A stretch of DNA of 64,000 nucleotides, from positions 23,851 through 87,850 of the forward strand of contig JBNKWP010000014.1 of assembly GCA_050299835.1 (NCBI GenBank). Reading direction: 5' to 3'. Below, one piece after another: positions 33,284-42,124 of the stretch. Position 1 is the stretch's first letter. Each line of letters begins with the position of its first letter. Source of the DNA: JAJDOD01 sp050299835. GTDB taxonomy: Bacteria > Pseudomonadota > Alphaproteobacteria > Rhodobacterales > Rhodobacteraceae. The position numbers and the translations under genes are program-made. Below the pieces are notes generated by a model that made no database searches, was not told the DNA's origin, and saw only the letters and a program-made list of their open reading frames with translations.

Positions 33284-34093
33284 TTAGAGTTCATCGCCGA
33301 CGGAAAACCGCGCCGTGGCCGCGCCAAGCGCATAGGAGACGTCCAGGAAGACGGCATCGAAGCCCGCGAACAGCGCGCGGTTGAGATCGCGCCCGGCATC
33401 CGTGCCCGTCATCTCGACATAGGATCGAAGCTGCTCGTCGCTGAGCGTGTCATAGGCCAGCGCCATATATCCGAAGACCCAGCCGGTTGTGTCCTCCCGG
33501 ATCGTGGCCTCCTGTCCCCAGACCTCCGTCAGCATCTGGCTTTCCGTCATCTCGAAGGCCTCGCCCGAGCCAAGCCCGCGATAGAATGCGAGGTTGGCGT
33601 TGAGCGCCCCCGCCACATTCCGGTCGATCAGATCATTCAGGCGGGCGAATTGCTCCAGCAGCGCCGTGCGTTCCGAATTGTCTTCGGCAATGCGTTCATA
33701 GGCCGCCTTGGCCGCGGCCTCCACTTCATCCGACATGATGGCCCGGCGGGCCTCGATCTCGACCGACGCGATGGTTTCGCCGGTTTCACTGTCGTAGAAT
33801 TCCAGCACCGGCCCCATGTCATCATCCGCCAGCGCTTCGTCAAAAGCGGCGCGGAAAAGGCTTTCGAGCCGATCAGTTGCGTAAATACGCCCAACAGCGG
33901 CGGACCATCCGACGCCGCCGCGTCCGGGGAACATTTCCTGCCGAAGCTCCTCGGACTGAACCACACCCTCCTCGGACAGAATGGCCATCAGTTCGTCGGT
34001 GGCCAGCGCCGCGTGCAACCGATCCAGTTCCGCCGGACTCGCGCTGAACGCGGCACAGGGCAGAAAGAGCAAGAAAAACGCAAGTCGATGCAT
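33284..34093 (-). CDS. DUF2059 family exported protein
   Basis: A 269-aa secreted protein with a signal peptide (LAFFLLFLPCAAFSASPA). The rest is mainly helical and acidic. LESLFRAAFDEALADDDMGP and the FYDSETGETIASVEIEARRA segment (a xFYxSxxGxxixxxe block) match DUF2059, and a second related helical section follows (YMALAYDTLSDEQLRSYVEM). Function is unknown; periplasmic location is expected. The gene lies between a terminator and the tRNA-Ser gene and appears to be monocistronic. Confidence 0.7.
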   Translation of the reverse strand: MHRLAFFLLFLPCAAFSASPAELDRLHAALATDELMAILSEEGVVQSEELRQEMFPGRGGVGWSAAVGRIYATDRLESLFRAAFDEALADDDMGPVLEFYDSETGETIASVEIEARRAIMSDEVEAAAKAAYERIAEDNSERTALLEQFARLNDLIDRNVAGALNANLAFYRGLGSGEAFEMTESQMLTEVWGQEATIREDTTGWVFGYMALAYDTLSDEQLRSYVEMTGTDAGRDLNRALFAGFDAVFLDVSYALGAATARFSVGDEL

Positions 34094-34220
34094 GACCGTA
34101 CCTCCAAGGCCCTAACTAGGCGACACGAGCGCAGATTCAAAGAACTGCCAGCAGCCCAGCTTCGAAAAATGCCTTGCGCCAAACCGGGTCCTGCCGTATC
34201 CCGCGCTTCCAGACCCCCGC

Positions 34221-34310
34221 GGAGAGGTGCCGGAGTGGTCGAACGGGGCGGTCTCGAAAACCGTTGTGGGTGCAAGCCTACCCAGGGTTCGAATCCCTGT
34301 CTCTCCGCCA
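34221..34310 (+). tRNA. tRNA-Ser (anticodon CGA)
   Basis: A 90-base class II tRNA including CCA. The acceptor GGAGAGG pairs with TCTCTCC before G and CCA. The D arm is GCCGGAGTGGTCGAACGGGG, the anticodon loop is CTCGAAA (anticodon CGA, reading UCG), a long variable arm follows (TTGTGGGTGCAAGCCTACCC), and the T arm contains GGTTCGAATCC. Its 3' end abuts a low-GC stretch with gene remnants, consistent with use as an integration site. Confidence 0.95.
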
Positions 34311-34637
34311 AATATACATCTAAGTTGCTGTTTTTTTATAAATTATCTGGATACAATGAATTTTAGGGTCCATCTTGAGCGCCAAAGATTCGTTTGATCT
34401 TCTGGCATGAACTTTTCTCGAGTCGCGGTCATCGCTCACGGCTTCGTTATCTACCAGCTTCGACAGGTCTTTTACCGGCACCCTTGCTAAAGATGGTAAA
34501 GAGACCAGAAGTCGTCAATCTTTGATGGGGTGAAAGCTTGTTTGCGGGGGCTGGATTTGGCTTATGCAGCACCAAGGCAAAGTTTGTTAATTCTGAGATC
34601 CCTTTCTGTTGAAAAGAAGTGACGTGCTTGCTCACCG
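34311..34637. other. AT-richer stretch without recognisable genes next to tRNA-Ser
   Basis: This ~330-base segment has clearly lower GC than its surroundings (for example a T8 run near 34332). One 62-codon open frame exists on the minus strand (34447-34635) but its product resembles nothing and it lacks a ribosome site. No tRNA 3'-end repeat (att candidate) was found by eye. It is probably decayed foreign DNA. Confidence 0.5.
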
Positions 34638-35033
34638 TTACTCTCGGTCAATCGACTCAGAGCTGAAATTGTCCGTCGATGATGCCACCACCGGAAAAAA
34701 TGGCCGGCCCCAATCTGCCAACGGAAATTTCATCATGATTTCCGCGACCGCCGGCAGGAGGGCGCCGAGAAGTTCTACACCGCATTCGAGCTGATCGCGG
34801 TTGACCGACGAGTTCCACGTCGCGCCACCATGAATGAGCTGATTTCGGAGCATGTAGAGGCGATCGAAGAGGAATGATAGCGCGACGGCGGTGTCGCCGT
34901 CCTGCAGCGCCTCTTCGAAGGTAGCCCTGCCAGACTCGAACCGCGCTTCCCAATCCTCCGCGCCCCGACCATGCTGGAAAGTCCAGAACGGCGAAAAGAC
35001 GAAGCGATTGTCGATGAAGTCCCGGATTATCGC
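34638..35033 (-). pseudogene. 3' remnant of an Apea-like HEPN-domain gene
   Basis: One frame stays open from the TGA at 35034 to the stop at 34638 and encodes about 130 residues. They contain IDNRFVFSPFWTFQHG, GDTAVALSFLFDRLYMLRNQ, then LIHGGATWNSSVNRDQ and WGRPFFPVV. This is the C-terminal part of HEPN-like proteins, where Arg/Asn of LRNQLIHGG is the RX4-6H RNase-type motif. The N-terminal half is missing, the frame has no suitable start, and the sequence joins a broken doeB remnant upstream. An internal ATG at 34853 could give a 71-aa fragment. A decayed toxin-like or defence-associated gene is plausible. Confidence 0.65.
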
Positions 35034-35041
35034 TCACACCC

Positions 35042-35194
35042 TCAGGAATTACACAGTTCCATGATCGACCGACATACCCCTGGCGGCACCGACCCCAAGG
35101 CGCAGTCGTCAAGGCTGAAGGGCAGTTTCAGGAAGCCGTGATGGGTGCCATCCGCGTCCAGCGGAACACCCGGGACTGTCGGGCCTTTCGTTAT
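35042..35194 (-). pseudogene. doeB: 5' remnant of doeB (N-acetyl-diaminobutyrate deacetylase)
   Basis: Immediately after doeA, overlapping its stop, a frame reads ITKGPTVPGVPLDADG followed by THHGFLKLPFSLDDCALGSV. This matches the N-terminus of DoeB deacetylases, in which the VPLDADGxHHGxLxLPxSxDDSAWGSV block is expected. Homology ends near 35087 and the frame stops at 35042; about 300 residues are gone. The expected ATG is ATA at 35194-35192: an ancestral ATGA overlap with doeA seems to have become ATAA, keeping the doeA stop but destroying the doeB start. Confidence 0.65.
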
Positions 35195-36375
35195 GCCTTG
35201 ATCCAGAGTTCACGCGGCGTGGTACAGAGACATTCGTGGCCAGCTTCCGTGATCAGGATCGGCTCGGTGATTTCCAGCCCGCCGTCATCCAGCCAGAGGG
35301 CCGGCATGAAGTGGAACGTCATGCCAGGTTCGAGAATGGTGGTGTCGCCGCGCCGGAAAGAGATCGTCCGCTCGCCCCAGTCCGGCGGATAGCTAAGGCC
35401 GATTGCATATCCGCAGCGGCTGTCCTTTTCGAAACCTGCATTGTTGAGCGTTGCGTTGAACGCATTGGCGATGTCCTGCGCTTGATTGCCCGGCCTGGCT
35501 TTCTCAAGCCCTGCCTCGATGGCGTCCAGCACGGCAGTCTCGGCGTCACGGTATTTCTGCGGCACATCGCCCAGGAACAGCGTTCGCGATTGCGGGCAGT
35601 GGTAGCGGCGGTGTGCGCCTGCGATCTCGAAGAAGGTCGCCTCTCCGACTTCGAGGGGACGGTCATCCCAGGTCAGGTGCGGCGCGGTCGCATCCATACC
35701 GGACGGCGCCATTGGCACGATGGCCGGGTAGTCGCCCCAGAAGCCGTGCGCCCCGGTGATGGCAGTCGTGTAGATCTCCGCGATCAGATCGTTCTTGCGC
35801 ATCCCCGGCTCGGCAATCTCCAGAATGCGGTCATGCATGGCCTCGACGATCCGCGCGGCGCGCTGCATGTATTCGATCTCGCGCTCGGATTTGACGGCGC
35901 GCTGCCAGTTCACCAGCCCGGTCGCGTCTTTCAGCGTCGCATTCGGAAGCTTCCTCTGAAGACATTCGTGAGCGGTGGCCGAGTAGTAATAATTGTCCTT
36001 CTCCACCCCGATCGTTGCCGCTTCCAGACCAAGTTCGGCCAGAAGTCCGGACAGATCCTCCATCGGGTGTTTCTCGGGGTTCTGGACGTAGGTGTCATCA
36101 TAGCCCCGAATGGCGTCATCCCCCTCCATGAATACCGTCCGGCTGGCACCAAGGGCATCCATCGCGCGACCCCACCAGACCGGATCGCCCTCATGGGTCA
36201 CAATCACCCCCTGAAAGACATAGAAGGACCAGCCGTCATAGCCGCTCAGCCAGGACATGTTCGAGGGATCGCTGACGAACATCGCGTCCAGGCCCCGCGC
36301 GCCCATTTCGGATCGGGTCTTCTCCAGGCGGCGGGTATATTCCTCGGTGGTGAAGTTCTTCTCAAACGTCGTCAT
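35191..36375 (-). CDS. doeA: Ectoine hydrolase DoeA
   Basis: A 394-aa M24 (pita-bread) metallohydrolase that opens ectoine to N-acetyl-diaminobutyrate. DAMFVSDPSNMSWLSGYDGW and VNWQRAVKSEREIEYMQRAA are DoeA-like. The metal-site region contains GDYPAIVPMAPSGMDATAPH, FFEIAGAHRRYHCPQSRT and the C-terminal EPGMTFHFMPALWLDDGGLE. Several canonical M24 metal ligands are altered, as is usual in DoeA. The ATG at 36375 gives the family length. The partner gene doeB is only a remnant downstream, so the pathway is either completed elsewhere or broken. Confidence 0.9.
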   Translation of the reverse strand: MTTFEKNFTTEEYTRRLEKTRSEMGARGLDAMFVSDPSNMSWLSGYDGWSFYVFQGVIVTHEGDPVWWGRAMDALGASRTVFMEGDDAIRGYDDTYVQNPEKHPMEDLSGLLAELGLEAATIGVEKDNYYYSATAHECLQRKLPNATLKDATGLVNWQRAVKSEREIEYMQRAARIVEAMHDRILEIAEPGMRKNDLIAEIYTTAITGAHGFWGDYPAIVPMAPSGMDATAPHLTWDDRPLEVGEATFFEIAGAHRRYHCPQSRTLFLGDVPQKYRDAETAVLDAIEAGLEKARPGNQAQDIANAFNATLNNAGFEKDSRCGYAIGLSYPPDWGERTISFRRGDTTILEPGMTFHFMPALWLDDGGLEITEPILITEAGHECLCTTPRELWIKA

Positions 36376-36637
36376 TCCAGGTTCGCTTCTTTCATAATGA
36401 CTGAAACCGCATGGTTCGCGACCGCCCGTGTCCTTGCCGCCTGTTCCGCAATGATTGCGGGCTGGATCAGATCGCCTTCCTGCGTATCGGCAAACTGTAC
36501 GGTTGCGCGGGACGGGTGACCAGACCTCACCACGGCCTGCGCCCTTGGGTGCCGGGGACTCGAAGATTTGGTGCAAGTCAAATAGGAATGCCACGATCGG
36601 GCCTCGGAGCCCGAGAGACTGACGGAAAGGAAAACCA
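36376..36637. promoter_or_regulatory. Divergent promoter region of doeA and the aminotransferase
   Basis: About 260 bases separate the two divergent starts. A GGAAAGGAAAACCA stretch serves the plus-strand ATG at 36638. I see no clear operator; regulation of both by one factor (EnuR/AsnC-type in known ectoine loci) is plausible but no such gene is adjacent. Confidence 0.35.
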
Positions 36638-38014
36638 ATGGACAGGTCGCTTGCCAACGATCAGCTGACGAAGTGGGACCACGATCACTTCTTTCATCCC
36701 TCGACCCATCTGGGTCAGTTCGCGCGGCGCGAAATCGGCAACCGGATCGTCCAGACCGCCAAGGGCGTGCGCATCACCGACCGGGAGGGCAAGTCATCGC
36801 TCGACGCCTTCGCCGGGCTTTACTGCGTCAATGTCGGCTATGGCCGCACCGAGATCGCCGAGGCCATCGCGGATCAGGCGCATGAGCTTGCCTATTACCA
36901 TTCCTATGTCGGGCACGGCACCGAAGCCTCGATCACGCTGTCCCGGATGATCGCGGAGCGTGCGCCCGACGGACTGAACCACGTCTATTACGGCCTGTCG
37001 GGGTCGGATGCGAATGAGACCAACATCAAGCTGGTCTGGTATTACAACAACATCCTTGGCCGTCCCGAAAAGAAGAAGATCATCTCGCGCTGGCGGGGCT
37101 ATCACGGGTCCGGGCTGATGACCGGGTCGCTGACCGGCCTGCACCTGTTCCACAACAAGTTCGACCTGCCGTTTGCGCAGGTGATCCATACCGAAGCGCC
37201 CTATTATTTCCGCCGGGACGATCTGTCGACGAGCGAGGCCGAGTTCACCGCCCATTGCGCCTCGGAACTGGAGGCGCTGATCGAGCGCGAAGGTGCGGAC
37301 ACCATCGCCGCCTTCATCGGCGAGCCGGTTCTGGGCACTGGCGGGATCGTTCCGCCGCCTGAGGGTTACTGGGACGCGATCCAGAATGTTCTGAAGAAAC
37401 ATGACATTCTGCTTATCGCCGACGAGGTTATCACCGGGTTCGGCCGGCTGGGTACGATGATGGGCTCGGATCATTTCGAGTTGAAACCCGACCTTATCAC
37501 CATCGCCAAGGGCCTGACTTCGGCCTATGCGCCGCTGTCGGGCTCCATTGTGTCCGACAAGATGTGGCAAGTGCTTGAGCGCGGCACCGACGAGCTTGGC
37601 CCGATCGGTCACGGCTGGACCTACTCCGCCCACCCCATCGGGGCCGCGGCGGGTGTGGCGAACCTAAAACTTCTGGACCAACTCGGGCTCGTCGCGAATG
37701 CGGGCGAGATCGGCGCATATCTGAACCGCGCCATATCCGACGCATTGGGAGGCCATCCCAACGTCGGCGAAGTCCGGGGCGAAGGCATGCTATGTGCGGT
37801 CGAACTGGTGAAAGACCGCGACGACCGGGTGTTCTTCGATGCCGGAGACAAGGTCGGCCCGCGCATCGCCGCCGCCATGCTCGAACGCGGCGTTATCGCC
37901 CGTGCCATGCCGCAGGGGGATATCATCGGGTTTGCGCCGCCGCTCTGCCTGTCGCGCGAGGAGGCGGACGAGATCGTGGCAGCCACAAAATCGGCGGTGG
38001 ATGCAGTCCTTTAG
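36638..38014 (+). CDS. Class III aminotransferase (PLP-dependent)
   Basis: A 458-aa fold-type I transaminase of the omega-amino-acid group. HFFHPSTHLGQFARREIG opens the protein; FAGLYCVNVGYGRTEIAEAI is the substrate region, HVYYGLSGSDANETNIKLVW the phosphate-binding part, LIADEVITGFGRLGTMMG carries the PLP Asp, and DLITIAKGLTSAYAPLSGSI carries the Schiff-base Lys. The substrate is not certain. Ectoine-utilisation clusters of roseobacters include an aminotransferase, so its divergent pairing with doeA suggests diaminobutyrate or a related amine. Confidence 0.85.
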   Translation: MDRSLANDQLTKWDHDHFFHPSTHLGQFARREIGNRIVQTAKGVRITDREGKSSLDAFAGLYCVNVGYGRTEIAEAIADQAHELAYYHSYVGHGTEASITLSRMIAERAPDGLNHVYYGLSGSDANETNIKLVWYYNNILGRPEKKKIISRWRGYHGSGLMTGSLTGLHLFHNKFDLPFAQVIHTEAPYYFRRDDLSTSEAEFTAHCASELEALIEREGADTIAAFIGEPVLGTGGIVPPPEGYWDAIQNVLKKHDILLIADEVITGFGRLGTMMGSDHFELKPDLITIAKGLTSAYAPLSGSIVSDKMWQVLERGTDELGPIGHGWTYSAHPIGAAAGVANLKLLDQLGLVANAGEIGAYLNRAISDALGGHPNVGEVRGEGMLCAVELVKDRDDRVFFDAGDKVGPRIAAAMLERGVIARAMPQGDIIGFAPPLCLSREEADEIVAATKSAVDAVL

Positions 38015-38048
38015 CTGACAGTCTGAGAAAGTCCCCGAACAACAGCGC

Positions 38049-38069
38049 CCGCCCCTTTTTAAGGGGCGG
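38049..38069. terminator. Hairpin between the aminotransferase and the convergent small gene
   Basis: CCGCCCCTT (38049-38057) pairs with AAGGGGCGG (38061-38069) over TTT. It lies 35 bases past the stop at 38014 and between convergent genes. The following CTTT is a weak T tail. Confidence 0.6.
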
Positions 38070-38104
38070 ACGTCTTTACGGAGGATTTTTCGAACTTTGT
38101 CCCG

Positions 38105-38356
38105 TTATGCCGGAGCAGGTTCGTTTTTTGGAGCGTCGGAGCCATCGCCTTGTGCTTCGACCAAAGCGTTGTACTTCTGTTGGAGGTTCCAATGCTCAAG
38201 GCGGCTTTTGTCGAAGCTTTTCCGCCAGAAATCGGCCTGCGATTCATCCGAGCTGTCTTTTTCACCCTCAAAGCGCCAGAGCGCCCAGCCGATGAAAAGC
38301 CCGAGGGCAAAGGTGCCCGCCATGAAGGAAAAGAGGAAGGTGAGATCAGGTGACAT
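38105..38356 (-). CDS. Small single-helix membrane protein
   Basis: An 83-aa protein with one N-terminal transmembrane helix (LFSFMAGTFALGLFIGWALW), then a charged region with a predicted coil (SFDKSRLEHWNLQQKYNALV) and a Pro/Ala tail. No family is recognised. It starts only nine bases after the stop of the OmpA/coiled-coil gene upstream, so the two form an operon and may work together in the envelope. Confidence 0.65.
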   Translation of the reverse strand: MSPDLTFLFSFMAGTFALGLFIGWALWRFEGEKDSSDESQADFWRKSFDKSRLEHWNLQQKYNALVEAQGDGSDAPKNEPAPA

Positions 38357-38364
38357 TTCGATTC

Positions 38365-39729
38365 CTATCCGTCCACGTTGCCGGGTTCTGTTTCGCTGCC
38401 GGGTTCCGCTTCGCGCATTTGCCAGGCAAAGGTGATGCGGCGATTTTGTGCGCGACCTGCGGCCGTGTCATTGGAAGCCACGGGTTGTGACTCGCCGAAG
38501 CCGACGGCAACCATCGTTTCTGCCGGTATGCCGCGCGCGATCAGAAACTCTTTGACCGAGTTGGCCCGCGCTTCGCTCAGTTTCTGGTTGGAGCCTTCGG
38601 CACCGTAACTGTCGGTATGACCACCAATTTCGATGAACATGTCCTCGCGATTGCAACCGATCGCGAGATCGCGCAGGTGCTCCAGCGTGGTCATTGAATC
38701 TGGCGAGATCGACGCCGTCCCTGTCGCGAAATTGATCTGGGAAATCTCGAAGATCTTGTTCGCCCTTTCGAAACAGGCCTCTGCCATTTCCGAGGAGGAA
38801 GCAGACTCGTCTGCAAATCCCATGCGAAGGGTCGCGATGGTTTCCGCCTGCTCGGACACGCGTTCGGTCAGTTCGGCAAGTTGCACTGCGAGATCGCCCG
38901 TCTCATCGGTTGTCTCGCTTTCACCGGCACTTGTCACCTCATTGGCTTCAAGGGCCTGCTCCTGTTCCTTGAGCTGTATTTCCAGGAGGGCCAGTGCTGC
39001 GTCCTTTTCCTCGATCGCGCTGGAAAGTTCCGCGATCCGGGCATCGACCGCATCGGCCTTTTCATCTGCCGCTCCGGTGAGTTCGGCGATCTGTGCCTGC
39101 GCCGCCGCGAGTTCGGCTTCCAGTTCTGTTTTCGGAACAATGGCGATTTCGCCGGTGTTGCTTGCGGTTTCAATCGCCTCCTCCAGGGACGCGATGGTCT
39201 CGTCCCGAACCTTCAGGCTTTCGGACAATGACGCGATCTCGGCGAGCAGCTCATCATTCTGAGGAAGCTCCTCGGACTCGCTCGCGGCCTCGGCGAGACT
39301 GTCGAGCTGTGTGCGAAGAGCATCAAGCTCGGCATCTTTCTCGGCAAGCGATGCCTGCTGCAGCTCGACCTTTTGCGCCATCCCCGAAGCGATGGCATCA
39401 AAGCTTGCAAGCTGCTGCGCGGCAGAGTCCGCGTTGCTTTGCAAATCAGTCATTTCTGCGGCCAGGCTATCGCGTTCCGAGGTCAGTTTTTGGATCGCAA
39501 CGGTCAACATGGCTGTCCGCTTCTGGGCGGTATCTGCCGCATCCCTCAGAGCCGCTGTTTCGGCTTCGAATGTTGCCGTTGACTGCTTGAGATAATCATC
39601 AAGCGCTGCCTGAACGGTCGCTTTCTGTTCGACAGCCGCGGCGTCCGCCATCGTGGAATGCAACCGCTCTGCGGCAACAAATGCCGCAAGCGTTAAGCAT
39701 GCTCCTGTGCCGACAAGTAGTGCACGCAT
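38365..39729 (-). CDS. OmpA-family protein with long coiled coil
   Basis: A 454-aa envelope protein. An N-terminal hydrophobic segment (LLVGTGACLTLAAFVAA) acts as signal or anchor. Residues ~40-310 are Ala/Glu-rich coiled coil (LASFDAIASGMAQKVELQQA and many similar heptads). The OmpA-like peptidoglycan-binding domain is at the C-terminus (INFATGTASISPDSMTTLEH; IEIGGHTDSYGAEGSNQKLS; ARANSVKEFLIARGIPAETM). GGGGAGG lies five bases before the ATG. The architecture suggests a spacer between the inner membrane and the peptidoglycan, possibly structural. Its partner is the downstream 83-aa membrane protein. Confidence 0.85.
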   Translation of the reverse strand: MRALLVGTGACLTLAAFVAAERLHSTMADAAAVEQKATVQAALDDYLKQSTATFEAETAALRDAADTAQKRTAMLTVAIQKLTSERDSLAAEMTDLQSNADSAAQQLASFDAIASGMAQKVELQQASLAEKDAELDALRTQLDSLAEAASESEELPQNDELLAEIASLSESLKVRDETIASLEEAIETASNTGEIAIVPKTELEAELAAAQAQIAELTGAADEKADAVDARIAELSSAIEEKDAALALLEIQLKEQEQALEANEVTSAGESETTDETGDLAVQLAELTERVSEQAETIATLRMGFADESASSSEMAEACFERANKIFEISQINFATGTASISPDSMTTLEHLRDLAIGCNREDMFIEIGGHTDSYGAEGSNQKLSEARANSVKEFLIARGIPAETMVAVGFGESQPVASNDTAAGRAQNRRITFAWQMREAEPGSETEPGNVDG

Positions 39730-40017
39730 GGGTACCTCCCCGAAAATCGGTCCAAATCACTTCGCGTCGACGCATCTACCCAGCCATACGCGGTGAAATT
39801 GAGACAATTTCGCGGAAATGATTAGATTAATGACTGATATTGGCCGATCCGGAACGTGCTCCGGAGCCCGGAAATGTGGCATCCGCCACTTGGGACAGTA
39901 GCGAAACCCCTGCAATCGACTGCCCAAAAGAGGCCGTGCGGACCGCAATTTGCTTCTTTCTGATCAACATACTAAGATGTTGTTATAAAAAGAAATCGGC
40001 AGGCAAAAAATAGCAAC

Positions 40018-40485
40018 ATGAAACATCAGCTCAAATCCGTTTGGGACGGTTTCGTCCAACCACTTTTCAAAAGGCCCGACAGGGTCCAGTTCGCGGCGCT
40101 TTGCTATGACAAGGAAGGTCCGGACAAAAAGATCCTTCTTGTGACCAGCCGAGGGACCGGTCGATGGATTCTTCCGAAAGGCTGGCCGATCGATGGCCTG
40201 GAGTCGCCGGAGGCTGCTTTGCAGGAAGCTTGGGAAGAGGCCGGTGTCATGAAAGGCCGGACCGCGACAATACCGGTTGGCACCTACAGCTATGAAAAAG
40301 GCCTTCCCGGCGACTGGACCGTGCCAGTGACGACCGTGGTTTACCCCGTGCATGTCGAGCAACTGGCCGACAACTATCCGGAAGTGGATCAACGGACGCG
40401 GAAGTGGGTGACGCCTGTGGAGGCGTCCGAAATGGTCGATGAGCCGGAACTTCAGGCTCTTCTGGTTTCGCTTACAGATGCTTGA
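40018..40485 (+). CDS. NUDIX hydrolase
   Basis: A 155-aa NUDIX-fold hydrolase. ILLVTSRGTGRWILPKGWPI leads into the NUDIX box, GWPIDGLESPEAALQEAWEE followed by AGV (residues ~55-78), which keeps the GX5EX7-E-x-EE-xG pattern although the usual Arg of REUXEE is Ala-Trp (EAWEE). This type is close to the diphosphoinositol/diadenosine-polyphosphate hydrolase group. Its gene precedes a phosphate transporter by 50 bases, hinting at a link to phosphate metabolism. An AT-rich promoter region precedes it. Confidence 0.85.
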   Translation: MKHQLKSVWDGFVQPLFKRPDRVQFAALCYDKEGPDKKILLVTSRGTGRWILPKGWPIDGLESPEAALQEAWEEAGVMKGRTATIPVGTYSYEKGLPGDWTVPVTTVVYPVHVEQLADNYPEVDQRTRKWVTPVEASEMVDEPELQALLVSLTDA

Positions 40486-40535
40486 TTGCCGGGAGCGTGA
40501 AGGCTAGGCAACAATTCACGCTACTGGGTGGGCAT

Positions 40536-42020
40536 ATGAGCGACAAAGATTTCGAAGCGCGTCATTTCGAGACGCTGGACAGAGACCTTGGGCGTCTGAC
40601 GACGCTGGAACAAGCGACGGCGTTTGTCGGTCGGCCCATTGTCGGCAAAGGCATCGCCTTCACCTTTCTGATCGCCGCCGCCTTGTTCGCCGCAGTTGCG
40701 TTCGGGGGATCCGGCAATACCACGCTCATCGTTCTGGCCGCCGTGTTCGGCGCCTATATGGCCCTGAACATCGGCGCCAATGATGTCGCCAACAACATGG
40801 GCCCTGCCGTGGGGGCGAACGCCCTGACGATGGGCGGAGCGATTGCAATCGCCGCCGTCTTTGAGACCGCGGGTGCCCTGATCGCGGGCAGCGATGTAGT
40901 CTCGACCATTGCCAAGGGGATCATCGCCCCTGAAAGCCTTGGTTCCGTGGATATTTTCATCTGGGCGATGATGGCCGCTCTTCTCTCCTCGGCTCTTTGG
41001 GTCAATCTCGCGACCTGGGTCGGGGCACCCGTCTCGACCACGCATTCCGTCGTTGGCGGCGTCATGGGCGCGGGCATTGCCGCTGCGGGTTTCGCGGCAG
41101 TGAACTGGAGCCAAATGAGCGCCATCGCGGCGAGCTGGGTCATTTCGCCTGTCGTGGGCGGGACGATTGCGGCAGGTTTCCTGTGGTTCATCAAGGAACG
41201 GATCATCTACCAGGACGACAAGATCGCCGCTGCCCGACGCTGGGTTCCCGTGCTTGTCGGCATCATGGCTGGCGCGTTTGCCGCCTATCTCGCGATGAAG
41301 GGGCTGAAGAACCTGGTCAAGATCGGGCTGCCTACCGCGATTGCGATCGGTGCAGTCGTCGGCGCATCGACCTGGGTCGTCATGATCCCCGTCGTTCGCC
41401 GCCAATCGCGCGGGTTGGAAAACCGCAACAAATCCCTGAAAGTGCTTTTCGGCATTCCTCTGATCGTTTCGGCAGCCCTGCTGAGTTTCGCCCACGGCGC
41501 GAATGACGTGGCAAACGCGGTCGGACCATTGGCCGCCATCGTCGATGCCTCGCAGAGCGGGGAGTTTCTCGAAGCCTTCGCCATCCCGCTTTGGGTCATG
41601 CTGATCGGCGCGTTTGGAATTTCCTTCGGCCTTTTCATCTTCGGGCCGCGCCTCATCCGCGTGGTCGGGAGCGAGATCACCAAGCTCAATCCCATGCGCG
41701 CCTATTGCGTCGCACTTTCCGCCGCGATCACGGTCATCTTCGCAAGTTGGCTCGGCCTGCCCGTCAGTTCCACGCATATCGCCGTCGGCGGCGTATTCGG
41801 CGTCGGTTTTTTTCGCGAATGGTATGCGGAGCGCAGATTGACGAATGCCCGGATCGATGTGCCCGAGCTTCCAACCATCGCGCGGGAAGAACGGCGCAGG
41901 CGGAAACTGGTCCGGCGTTCGCATTTCATGACCATTGCCGCAGCCTGGGTCGTGACCGTTCCCGCAGCCGCATTACTGTCCGCTGTCATATTCCACGCCA
42001 TAGCCTGGATCGCGGCCTAA
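40536..42020 (+). CDS. PiT-family inorganic phosphate transporter
   Basis: A 494-aa membrane transporter with about ten hydrophobic helices. Both PiT signature repeats are present: ALNIGANDVANNMGPAVGAN (residues ~71-90) and SFAHGANDVANAVGPLAAIV, along with two GAPVSTTHSVVGG / GLPVSSTHIAVGG motifs. It should import phosphate, or metal-phosphate, driven by an ion gradient. I chose the ATG at 40536 (MSDKDFEARHF) with GGTGGG upstream; the frame stays open to 40482. No PhoU-like gene is adjacent. Confidence 0.93.
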   Translation: MSDKDFEARHFETLDRDLGRLTTLEQATAFVGRPIVGKGIAFTFLIAAALFAAVAFGGSGNTTLIVLAAVFGAYMALNIGANDVANNMGPAVGANALTMGGAIAIAAVFETAGALIAGSDVVSTIAKGIIAPESLGSVDIFIWAMMAALLSSALWVNLATWVGAPVSTTHSVVGGVMGAGIAAAGFAAVNWSQMSAIAASWVISPVVGGTIAAGFLWFIKERIIYQDDKIAAARRWVPVLVGIMAGAFAAYLAMKGLKNLVKIGLPTAIAIGAVVGASTWVVMIPVVRRQSRGLENRNKSLKVLFGIPLIVSAALLSFAHGANDVANAVGPLAAIVDASQSGEFLEAFAIPLWVMLIGAFGISFGLFIFGPRLIRVVGSEITKLNPMRAYCVALSAAITVIFASWLGLPVSSTHIAVGGVFGVGFFREWYAERRLTNARIDVPELPTIAREERRRRKLVRRSHFMTIAAAWVVTVPAAALLSAVIFHAIAWIAA

Positions 42021-42124
42021 AGCGTTGCGCCGACCTGGGTCTTGGAACTGGCAACGCGGATCAAGCCCGCGAGCGACTGCAGATCAATGCTCGCACTGTC
42101 GGACCCCGTGCGGTCTTGGCGCTC

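Noticed and set aside
34447..34635. 62-codon minus-strand frame next to tRNA-Ser
   Set aside because: No ribosome site, no recognisable sequence, and in a decayed region; kept only as part of the AT-rich stretch.
40521..41924. 467-codon minus-strand frame across the phosphate transporter
   Set aside because: Asp/Arg/His-rich mirror of a PiT transporter with both GANDVAN signatures; no independent evidence.
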